Assembly (NCBI RefSeq): GCF_016801865.2
Contig: NC_068938.1
Coordinates: 30,232,181-30,296,180, forward strand
Direction of reading: 5' to 3'
Length of the DNA: 64,000 nucleotides
Origin: Culex pipiens pallens
Lineage: Eukaryota; Arthropoda; Insecta; Diptera; Culicidae
Positions within the stretch are counted from its first letter, which is position 1. Each line of letters opens with the position of its first letter. The notes under the pieces are model-generated. The model saw only the letters and a list, made by a program, of their open reading frames with translations, was not told the DNA's origin and ran no database searches. The translations under genes and the position numbers were made by a program. Shown in pieces: positions 21,731 to 31,656 of the stretch.

Positions 21731-22003
21731 TTAGTACCCAATTTGCGACGACCACTGGCCAAACCGCGGGCGGTTGACGCACAGTTCGATGGGCGTCTTG
21801 TGGTCCCGCCCTACGGTGGCCAACTCCTGTTTTGAAGGTAGCGGACAGCTCGCGTAAATGGCACCGCTCGATCCAACCAAGTGATTTTCAAAGACAAGTT
21901 CAATTTCTGCACAAATCCATGAACTGATCCGGATATCGATGATCTGCCGATGTGCTGGACATGACGGCCAACGGTCCTGCCGATAGACAAATGCTGGAAC
22001 AAT
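21731..22003 (-). pseudogene. 90-codon open frame, possible exon or gene fragment
   Basis: On the minus strand a stop-to-stop frame of 90 codons begins IVPAFVYRQDRWPSCPAHRQ, continues through CAEIELVFENHLVGSSGAIY and ends RFGQWSSQIGY before TAA. It has no ATG, but a good acceptor (TTTGAATTGTTCCAG) lies at its upstream edge, so it could be a terminal exon or a fragment of one. Composition and codon use look more coding-like than other frames nearby. I do not recognise the family. It lies just inside the right inverted copy (22016-22218), so capture by a transposon is one explanation. Confidence 0.3.
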
Positions 22004-22015
22004 TCAAACTAGTTT

Positions 22016-22218
22016 ATTCGCTGGTGCGAGAACCTGCGAGAACCGTTGCGACCGAGGTTGCGACTGAAAATAAAAATGTAAACATTTGACAAGTTTTTTT
22101 TCCTACGCAACCACCAGTTTGCTGCGATTTGTTTGGCGGGTTTTAAAAATCCTCCATGTCAAACGGCGGGATATAAAAGTCATTGTTTATGTTTTTGACA
22201 TTAGTTTACATGAAGAAT
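22016..22218 (-). repeat. ~200-bp inverted-repeat copy B
   Basis: Reverse complement of copy A at 16915-17093. Differences include an extra insert around CCACCAGTTTGCTGCG and a longer tail GCGAGAACCTGCGAGAACC. Together with copy A it delimits a ~5.3-kb segment containing the 9-bp array and the gene-fragment-like patches. Confidence 0.75.
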
Positions 22219-22341
22219 AAATCGAACAGCATGTCGGTAAATGTGTATTTAGATCAATGCTACAAAGCAATATTTTAACTCTCACCAGCTCATCAGTGAT
22301 CCCACTATCCCTGGATCCCACGTCAAATTTGACCATGTTCC

Positions 22342-22566
22342 CTAGTTGAAAACACCATTCGTGTTCCCCAACACTCCGCTGACAATGCAGCAGCAGCAGG
22401 TCAGACCATTGTAATGAGTTTCCGATGAATGCCATCCCACGCCACCAAAGACCGGCGTTGCCTGACATTTTGTCGATTTGGCCACGACGACCGCTGGTGC
22501 CTGCCCGGAACCCAGCTGCGGTGTGGTCGATAGACCGTGATTGTCACGGCTGCTCACCACACTTAA
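22342..22566 (-). pseudogene. Coding-like minus-strand frame outside the right inverted copy
   Basis: A minus frame (no ATG; first possible GTG at 22560) reads SSRDNHGLSTTPQLGSGQ then APAVVVAKSTKCQ and on to a TAG. Third positions are rich in C and G, unlike the surrounding AT-rich DNA. A CAG-repeat-like run gives several cysteines in this frame. I do not recognise a family. It may be an exon, a decayed gene fragment, or simply a GC-rich patch. Confidence 0.2.
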
Positions 22567-23938
22567 TCAAAGGATTGAACTCAGCGAATGGTCCTAGCTG
22601 ATGAGCTATTGACACTGGAGGAGGCAATTTCCTGGTGGTGTTTGAATTGATGACGGTGCCTTTTACAAATGAATTTGAAATTTATTGGAAATTTAACGTT
22701 GTTTTCGGTTTGGATCTTTCAGAATATTTTACCAATCACAACCGATCAAAACTTTTGACCCACATTCATCTGCTCAATTTGCCAATCGTCCATGTCTGTT
22801 TTTCTACTTTGAGAAAAAGCACGCCAGATCCCCGACCGTTTCCAAATTAACTTCTCTCAAGTGGAAGCTAAATTTTATTTGCTCATCCCGCTGATTTATG
22901 CTGTCCAACGCAACGCCAGACGGTCGAAGGGGGGGAAAACAACTTTACGGCCAATTCTGCTGGAAAATTTCAACTTTCAAGAGGTGCCTCACTCGAATGA
23001 TTAATTCATCGCCAGTCGTCGTCGAATGAATCATGCATTCGGCAGAAGCTGAGAGCACAATGATGGTTGAACTTTATTCCGTTGAACCACCCCTCCGAGA
23101 TGTGATTGTTTCCTCTCACTTCCGCTTGAAGCAAGCTTAAATGTTTTGGTGTTTGTTTACGCAAAAAAAAAAAATGGTTCGTTATGGGTTTTGGACGGAA
23201 CTGCTTTAATTTTGAAGCATCAACAAACACAGAGTTCGCTAATCAATCAATTTGGTTGTTTATCTTGTTATGAGCTTGATTTGGTTTTTGAGGTTAGTAA
23301 CAAAAAATTCTCACTTTCAAATTATTACTTTGCTGAAAAACTTTTCAAATTTAATTGTTCACTTGGAACCTTTTTGAGCTGGAATCCAGCTTTCGATTCT
23401 CAACAATCCTCTGCCCGGAGGCCATCAGAATTTTGTCTTACCTGGTTGATCGCCCACTTTTCACAAGGTGAAAATTTATTCAAGCGGAAAGTTGTTCTTT
23501 GCCAAAAGTCTTCCGGCGTGGAGAGAAAAAAACTTTTGAGACTGGAACTTTTTCTTCTCAGTTTTCCTGAGAAATTTCCAATACATGGTCACATGAGTGT
23601 GTGTCTGTTTTTTTGGTTGAAAAGTTCCGGCCATTTCAAGGGTTGAATTTTTTCCACTTGGGAAATTTTGGGGCATTCCACTGGTAGCAATTTCGGATGT
23701 GGGATTGATGGATCAATCAGTTCAAAGGAATGCTCGGGTTGAGTTGAGAACTTTGTTTTACTGAATATTTTAAAAGTGGTTGACGGAGCAGAAACGTTTT
23801 GTGTCAATCTCAATGTTTACTAAAGCAAAATAAAAATGTAAATTTTTAAGGTAGTACAATGCATAATCATATATTCAGCATTTTTTCAAAATATTTACAA
23901 AATATTTTCATCATATTTTCATAATATTTTCATCATAT
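22567..23938. other. Non-coding stretch
   Basis: No supported gene. The 166-residue frame at 23146-23646 is rich in F, L, S and K, overlaps open frames on the other strand and has no domain features. From 23850 the DNA becomes rich in CATCATATTTT words bordering the next element. Confidence 0.5.
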
Positions 23939-24579
23939 CGTCAGCTGTGTGCTATCTTGTGACAACGACCATTTAGTACTATTCGAGAAAATCGATTTTT
24001 AAAGTTTGATGATAAATATTTTTAAAACTATGAATGGTAGAGCCAAACCATTTAAAGCAATCGTTTCGTATACTATCGCTTAACAAACGCTCCAAGTTTC
24101 AACTGATTTGGTTACACCAGTTAAAAGATACAGTAAATTATGTAATCAAAAATCTGAAAAGCACGTGTCACAAGTGTGTTTCGAAAGTAAAATTGTACTA
24201 CGTGTCACAAGTGTGCACAGAATTCCCATACAAACTAAAATAAGCTCAAATCAATAGTTTAACTGACTTAATCAGAATATTTTCAAAAACAAAAGATTGC
24301 ATTGCCTTCAGAAAATGTGTATCAACATAAATTTGTGAAAAACAAGACAAATTTTCCACATTTTCCAACAACATGTATGACGTGTCACAAGTGTGCACGA
24401 TCATTTTGATGATAAATTGGTCTATGTCACAAGTGTGTATTGCGATATCCGAGAAACGGAAGCGAGTTTCCAAAATCGCGTTAAAGCATCTTGTAGTGTT
24501 TGTTAAGTATAGCAAAACGTCATCATTAACTCATTTTCGACCAAAATGGTCTATGTCACAAGATAGCACACAGCTGACG
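23939..24579. mobile_element. 641-bp TIR element with internal TGTCACAAGTGTG repeats
   Basis: A perfect 26-bp inverted repeat (starting CGTCAGCTGTGTGCTATCTT at 23939; mirrored at 24554-24579) bounds the element. Inside, the 13-mer TGTCACAAGTGTG occurs four times in direct orientation (24166, 24203, 24383, 24425), and the right TIR begins with the related TGTCACAAGATAG. Both flanks carry CATCATATTTT-type words. There is no coding capacity for a transposase. Repeated subterminal motifs of this kind often serve as transposase-binding sites, which is an inference here. Confidence 0.7.
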
Positions 24580-24628
24580 AATATTTCATCACATTTTCAT
24601 CATATTTTCATCATATTTTCATCATATT

Positions 24629-25180
24629 TTTTGTTTTTTGTTTTTTGTTTTTTTTTTGTTTTTTGTTTTTTGTTTTTTGTTTTTTGTTTTTTGTTTTTTG
24701 TTTTTTGTTTTTTGTTTTTTGTTTTTTGTTTTTTGTTTTTTGTTTTTTGTTTTTTGTTTTTTGTTTTTTGTTTTTTGTTTTTTGTTTTTTGTTTTTTGTT
24801 TTTTGTTTTTTGTTTTTTGTTTTTTGTTTTTTGTTTTTTGTTTTTTGTTTTTTGTTTTTTGTTTTTTGTTTTTTGTTTTTTGTTTTTTGTTTTTTGTTTT
24901 TTGTTTTTTGTTTTTTGTTTTTTGTTTTTTGTTTTTTGTTTTTTGTTTTTTGTTTTTTGTTTTTTGTTTTTTGTTTTTTGTTTTTTGTTTTTTGTTTTTT
25001 GTTTTTTGTTTTTTGTTTTTTGTTTTTTGTTTTTTGTTTTTTGTTTTTTGTTTTTTGTTTTTTGTTTTTTGTTTTTTGTTTTTTGTTTTTTGTTTTTTGT
25101 TTTTTGTTTTTTGTTTTTTGTTTTTTGTTTTTTGTTTTTTGTTTTTTGTTTTTTGTTTTTTGTTTTTTTGTTTTTTGTTG
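24629..25180 (+). repeat. (GTTTTTT)n 7-bp array, ~550 bp, ~78 copies
   Basis: An almost perfect heptamer array with a lengthened T run near 24647-24658 and a slightly irregular end. It follows the CATCATATTTT repeats next to the TIR element. A 7-bp period cycles frames, so all three frames are open on both strands and yield 185-280-residue artefact proteins. Confidence 0.97.
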
Positions 25181-25340
25181 TCTTTGCAGTATTTTTTTGT
25201 GATATTGCAAATTGATTTAAAACAGATTTGTAGTCTAAGGCGTCCAATTTTCCTTGGTTTAAAAATTCCCGGGAATTTTTTGAAACAGTCTAAAATCTAT
25301 GTTATAATCAATGTTTTTATGTTTTCAAACTTAAAATCAT

Positions 25341-25396
25341 AGAATCACCTCAATACTAGTAATACTAGAATGACCTCAATACTAGCAATACTAGAA
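25341..25396 (+). repeat. 26-bp tandem duplication
   Basis: AGAATCACCTCAATACTAGT at 25341 is followed by a second copy AGAATGACCTCAATACTAGC at 25367; the period is 26 bp. Confidence 0.7.
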
Positions 25397-25599
25397 AATG
25401 TTTTAAGCGCTAGGAATTTGGCGGATCTGTAAACAAACATTTTAACAATTTTCCTAAATAATCTACATCAATGCTGATATATACATGCCGAATACACATT
25501 TTAATACTTTAAAAATCTTATCGATTACTAAGTATTCAACTATTCATCTATTTTCTCAACCAAAACTGAATTTGCAGACCAAAATTTGTTTTTTTTTTT

Positions 25600-25690
25600 T
25601 CAATTTCGGGAATTCCCGGGACAATATATGAAAAATCCCGGGATTCGGGAATTCCCGGTTTTGGAGAAATCCCGGGAATTCCCGGGATGG
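25600..25690 (+). repeat. CCCGGGAATTCCCGGG-type palindromic cluster
   Basis: Several overlapping palindromes built from AATTCCCGGG occur within 90 bp. A related pairing, GCGTCCAATTT... followed by a CCCGGGAA word, occurs at about 25228-25275 and 32447-32485, so this looks like part of a dispersed repeat family and not a single site. Confidence 0.5.
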
Positions 25691-27249
25691 ACGCACTGCT
25701 GTAGTCAAAAGTCTATCAGTAATAAGCTGTCCATTTTCCCACACGTTTACCGTACCTCAATATTTGATCATCATACAAAATAAAATACCAATTTTAATTG
25801 GGCCCACCAGCGGTATTCACATTTAATTGCAATATCTCCAACAAATTAATCGCAATGTTTCCGCAGCAAAGTCCATCAGTTCGCAAGAGTTAACATAAGC
25901 TCGCAGAAAATGTGTGTCGAATCAGGACGGAATGTCCACTCCCACACAGTAAAATATCCCTGAAACAACATATTTCGTTACGAATCAACCGTGTGTTGAT
26001 TCAGTAAAGCCCACACACCGATTCCAACTGGTAAACTTGGGGTATGCAGCAATGTTGAAATCATTTCAAGTTGATTCAAAGTTCATCTCGAATTGTTTTC
26101 CGCAAAATTGTCACGTTTGCATTTTGGTTGGTCAATGAAAATTGGTTTCGATTTCTGTGCTGCAGAATTCCGAATAATAAACTGGCCAGTTTTGTGCCAA
26201 CTCCCACACGTGCCCACACGCATAAATAATGGACTAAAAATCCAATTATTGTGGGGGGTTTAACATTTTATCACGGTGCGCTGCAAATCAGCACGCACTT
26301 TGATTATGTTCAGCCACCATTTTTGCTACTAATTGAAGTGGCAAGCTTTCGGTAGAGGTAGATTTGATTTCGATTTTCTGTCGAATAAAAAGCTTCAAAT
26401 TTGCATCTATTTTGAATGGATTTGGCATGACTAAAATTCTGAAGTTTTTTGATCCAGATATTTTCACAAAATACCGTCTAGATGAATTCTGAAAATATCA
26501 ACTTTTCAGAATTCAAATGAGTGGTACAGTAAATTCTTATCAACATTATTTCTCTTCACTTTCACACAATTCTCAGTATTGTCCAATTTTCCTACCCAGA
26601 CCATTGGTCATGGAACCCAAACAAAACCACAACCCACCCAGATTGACACGTGTGGATGCCATCCCCTCGATTGGCACCTGACAGCGTGCGCAATAATTAA
26701 TTATGAATGCATTGAGCACATCCCCCTCCCCACCACCTCGTCCCGGCAACAGAAAGTCATTTTTCATTCACCTCCCAGCCAGCTGTTGTGGCAAGGTCTT
26801 GAAATTCTTCCAGCAAGTCAGTTGATGGTTGATTCAGAGAGACCGAATCATTCATCCTTATGAAAGTGGCACCCACGTGGGCGACAGCCCAGTTGATTAG
26901 AAGCAAACACAACAGGCTCGTCGTCTTCTGCGGCTGCTGCTGTGATATTGAGAGTTCCACGTGGGAAAAGTCTGCCTCTTCGCTAGGATGGATGGGCCAC
27001 AGTGAGGAGAACCGCTGAGCCAAGTTGATTTCCAGCAGGGACGTCAATTCCGGCTTGATTAGTTTTGTGTGAGGTCCTACACGTGCGGTGAGCAGTCCAA
27101 ACCATGTCTGGAGGGTTTGGCAGACACTCGGAAGGAAACACCTTGGAGATTGAAAGTTAATTGAAGGGAAGAATGTTGTGAATTTGTAACTACATAAATG
27201 TTGACTTGCAAATTTTATTTACAACAGGTCAAATTGTGTTCTAAGAAAA
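25691..27249. other. Mostly single-copy-looking non-coding DNA
   Basis: Base composition is close to even between 25.8 and 27.1 kb. A minus frame at 26757-27047 begins with TTG, not ATG, and reads a hydrophobic stretch TTSLLCLLLINWAVAHVGA then ATFIRMNDSV; I do not regard it as supported. Repeated CCACGTGG words lie near 26870 and 26955. Confidence 0.4.
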
Positions 27250-28262
27250 TCATGTTTTATTTTATTTGTAAGTGTGGGGTAGAAGTAATGAGTAGGGTTT
27301 ATAAATGTTATAGAGTTTATGTGTGGGTTATTGTTTTAAGATTGATTGGTATTATTAAATGGTTTTATATTTTTGCGTATATATATAAGGGGAAGTTGGA
27401 ATGTGTCTGAGGTGTGTGTTTGGTATGTAAGTTCATTATAAATATGTTGATTTCTGATTAAATTTTAATTTTAAAATGTTTTGAGTAATGTATGTGGGGA
27501 TTGAAGTGATAAAGTTAATATTGTATTAGTATAGACAAATGTTAGAGAATTTGATATTGTAGAATGGTTTTAGTTATTCTTATTTTTTATATATGTGTTT
27601 TTATATTATTTTTGTATTTTTGATTGGTAGTAGAAGATAATTAGAAAATAGGGTGGGGTGTTTGATTTTTTTTATTATGTTAGTGTGTTTTATGTAATTG
27701 ATGGGGGGTTTTTTTTAGGTTAATTGGTTTGTTGAGATTATTGTTTTATTTTTGTGTTGTTGGTTATTTATTGATGTAACAATAACAAATGTGTTTCGTT
27801 CGTGAATTTGCGACGGATAACTTGACAGGGAGAGATGGGTTGTGTAGAGAGGAGAGCTGTTTGTTTAGTGATATTTGTTTTCTTTTTTATTAAAAGATAT
27901 AACTTTTTTTTTTGTATCGCTTTTTTAATTGTCAGAGATTTATGTGTAAAATAGTGTTTAAAGATGATTATTTAAATGATATATTGTATATATATATTTA
28001 TTTTTTTTAGATAGTGGGGATGTATTTTTTTTTAGTGAAAAGATAGGTGTGTATATTTATTATTATTTAAGAGTGGGGAAGTTAAATGTAAATAAATTTG
28101 GGTGTGTAAGGAAGTTTGTATAATATTTTTTTTTATTTATATTGTGTGTTTTTACTGAATATAATTTAGTGTTATGATTTTTTTTAAATATATACAAATA
28201 TTGAAATTTTTATTTATCATAAGATAATAATTATTGATTTTATAAGATGAAATATAAAGAAA
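27250..28262 (+). other. Cytosine-depleted island (strand-asymmetric, ~1 kb)
   Basis: By hand count, 27241-28260 (1,020 nt) holds about 25 C and 215 G on the + strand, with about half the bases T. No CC dinucleotide occurs. Flanking DNA on both sides has ordinary C content, and the right edge is sharp (ACTTTTCCTG at 28262-28271). The residual C cluster in one patch near 27796-27830 (TTCGTTCGTGAATTTGCGAC). The composition equals what ordinary DNA of this region would show if almost all + strand C had become T. There is no coding frame of note. Confidence 0.85.
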
Positions 28263-31200
28263 CTTTTCCTGTGTTTGACTGTATGACATGTGTACCGAAT
28301 CAATGTCACTGGAATATCTCGTCACTGGCTCAACCGATTTTGACCGTATTGACCTCATTCGGTTCGTTTTGGGGTCCCATAAGTCCCTATTGAAATTTGT
28401 AAGGTTTAGTAAAGCACATCAAAAGTTATGCTTAAATAACTGTTGCATATACATTTCACAATTTGCCAAAAAGGGTGGTTTTTGCCTTAAAAACCTGCCA
28501 TATTATATATTTTTAGAAAGGTTCTGAAATAACCTTTCTTGTGGATTAAGAATTTTCAGGATCTACCTATCTAAAATTACAAGCAGTTAAATGGTCTGAA
28601 TTTACATAACCTCAATCTATTTTGGAATCACTCTATAAATGAGAGGAAGGCATAAACCACCTAAACCACCAGACAACAGACGTTTTGGCTCGTGTAAAAG
28701 CTTGCAACGGTTTTATTAAGAATGGCAAGCCGTTTGTGGCGCTGCCGTCGCAGAGGAGATTTGACATCTCTCTCGCGCTGCTCTCAAGTGTAAACAGCAA
28801 CATTGAAAAGCACGTGGTTGGGCGCATTCTCATTCTCATCAAAAATTTCATGCCTCTTTTTCGTCGAGAAAATTGATGTGTAGACTAAAAATAGTTTAGA
28901 AATGTCGAAGGTAATTATTTTGATAATCGCTTCAGATAGTTAAATTCAGAGCAAAAAAATCAATTTATAAAAAAATACTTAGCATCATAAAAATCATGTT
29001 GGTGAGAATCAGAATGCGGCTCCTGCAAAAGCTGCGGTGCACTGCAGTCTACATTCAGGCTTATTCTTGCAAGTGGCAATAGACTACGAGATGGCGTTAG
29101 TTTATCATCCGCCATGTTTTTACACACGATATTCAAATTATTTTGTTCTTGCTGCTACGTCTGTTGTCTGTGGATTAAATAACGTTTTTTTTATCAAAAA
29201 TGCGTTGTTTAGAAATACTGAGAACGCCATCAAATTTTGTTTACAGACCCGCTTAAAAAAATTTTAGTATCTATTTTATTTTATATATTTTTGAGAGGCA
29301 ATTATTTTGTTATGTTCTATTTAATTAGTTATTTTTTTAAAGGCCTGGGTATCATATTAACGTAAATTTAAGATTTTAAATTTGAAATGTTTTGAATGAC
29401 TTCGGTTAAAACAAGAACAGAACCAAACAGTTAGAACGCCGATTTTCATTTTTTTTCTCAGAAATCTTCTGTACCTATTCAGATTGTAGTCCCGATTTTC
29501 CCCAGTTGACGGTAGATATTTATAGATAATTTGTAAAACATGTTTTATATAAAACATGAAATTTTAAACTAAGCACAAATTAAACATTGACTGGTATCAT
29601 TTTATTTGTTGTCGCTTCTTGTTTTATAAGACAATTTCAAAGAAACTGTTCAAGCTTTTGTAGTCATGTCATATAACAAATATAAAAGAAATATACTTAT
29701 AAAAGACTTAGTTAATTTGAATTATATTGGAATTAAAAACTTTAGTTTATTAAAATCCAGAGCACAGCAAAAAACTTTTAAAACATTTTTAATTTCTTTT
29801 GAGCTACCTATTTAAAAACAATCGTCCTTGTTTAGATTGAAGTGTAGAGTATCATTAATATTTTTGAGCTAATGTTATGATTTTAAGCTTGCAAAACATA
29901 CCAGATTTTTAAATGACACATAGATTTTTTGATTGCTTTAAATTTAATGTAGTAAATGCAACAAATGTTAAGGGTTTTCACATGAAAATTCTTTCAGAAA
30001 TGTTAATACTAATGTTTATACGAAATTCTTGGAATGGAAAAATTTTAAATACCATTGAATCAAAAAAATAATCTTAAATAACAATTTTTACAAAAAAAAA
30101 GATTGTTGTTCAAAAGAATTTTTGGCACATTTTTTTAGAATTGCAACATACTATATTATTTGAGGAATTTTATTCTTTTTTCTGATATTTGCAATGGTCT
30201 GACAAAGCCCTTTGATAAAGCAAACTGCTCTTGAACTGCTCCCTTATTACCGTCGTGTCCAATTTCATTAAAAGCACCCTATTTCACGCCAAATTACTAT
30301 CCACCATCGACGACTGCCAAACCTGTCATAATTCCCGCTCAGAAACCTGTATTACCTTGTAATTAGTGCCAACTTGGTTCGCGTGTACCGCGCGCAAAAT
30401 TTCTGCAAACTTTTCAATTATACGAATCCCGAGGAAGAGACGAACCCTTCAATTACACCCTTGAATGCAACTGAGCTTGGAAGAAGTTGCGTGAGAATCA
30501 GGCGTCCACGGACTTCCACGAAGTCATCCTAATTAGTGCCGGTCGAAAATCAGGAGGTTTCACCTTGACACTGTCATCCTCGCTGAAAGAATCCACCTCT
30601 CTTTTTTGAGGCAAAGAACTGAGAAGTCATCAATCATGGTGCCAATTGAGATCTGCCTGCCTGCCGGAGGATGTCTCGTCTCTTAAGTTTTCGTCCAAAG
30701 CAGGTGGCTCAACTCTTTGTCAGCAGAAGAACATAACAAGCTTTGATTGGGTCCTGATTGAATAGAAGCTGGTATCGATTGGGCAGAACAGAAGTTTTCC
30801 GTCATGGGAGTTGAGACTTTTCGCAAGTCTCTGTCTGCGCAAAAAGTTGGAAAGTGTTGATGAGGGAATGAGACTGGAGTTTTCGAACAAAAGTGGTGGG
30901 AATTTATTGGAATGACTTTTAAAAGTTTGTTGGATTATGTGGCTGTAAAGTTGTAATTTACTAGATTTGATATCATGATTTAAGGGCGAATATCATATCA
31001 ACCCATTATAATTTTCTGAAAAGCATTCGACTTAACAATTCAAATTAATCATCTTTAATTTATTGTATAACGCTCATGAGCTCGTTATGAAAATAATTAT
31101 ATCAAACACCATTCATTACTCAAAACGCATAAATCAGCATTATTTAAAGACAATAAGTCAGGCCAGGAATTGTAATTAATTTCCGGAATCAAACTGATTT

Positions 31201-31656
31201 GCATGACTGTAATTATGGAAATCGCTGAGCGCGACAAAAAAGAGCTTCATTCAAATCGTTTTGCAATCAATTTCCTGCGTGTAAACTGCGTTTACAATCC
31301 ATCCAAGTATCGATTTCCTGCCCACCTTTCGTCCCAGAAAGCGCTCCAAATCTCGAAACCGTTTAAGCGCACTGATTCCAAATGTTCCAAACAAACATAC
31401 CTCGTCATTAGCGCTCATAAATCTTACACCAATCGGCTCTTGTTGTAACAAAGGCGAAGCAATTATGCTGTTTCTCCCTCTTGGTTTATCTCAGAAGCAG
31501 CGGGTCGCGCATCTCTCATCGAACCTTTCATCTTGGCGTCATTTCCCGGCGATTCATGTGAAAAACACAGAACTCACTCGAGATATAACGATGTATCTTC
31601 TCAGCAACAAGAGGACTCGATGGCAAGATAATCTTTCCCAGAAGAAGACAACACGG
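28263..31656. other. Non-coding stretch
   Basis: No supported gene. 28.27-28.9 kb has the look of an old transposon end (words such as AGAGGAAGGCATAAACC). 29.1-30.2 kb is very AT-rich. 30.2-31.6 kb is more balanced single-copy-looking sequence with only short, two-strand open frames. Confidence 0.5.

Noticed and set aside
23146..23646. 166-residue frame
   Set aside because: Low-complexity aromatic and leucine-rich content, overlapping open frames on the opposite strand, no family features.
24373..25215. 280-residue F/V/C/L frame and lysine/threonine/glutamine-rich frames on the other strand
   Set aside because: Translation of the 7-bp array, open in every frame.
26757..27047. 96-residue minus frame with hydrophobic stretch
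   Set aside because: Starts at TTG, no upstream ATG in frame, hydrophobic run is internal; not enough support.
27250..28262. Nuclear copy of mitochondrial DNA as cause of the C-poor block
   Set aside because: Insect mitochondrial genes are AT-rich but not with 21% G and 2.5% C, and no mitochondrial protein frame is readable.
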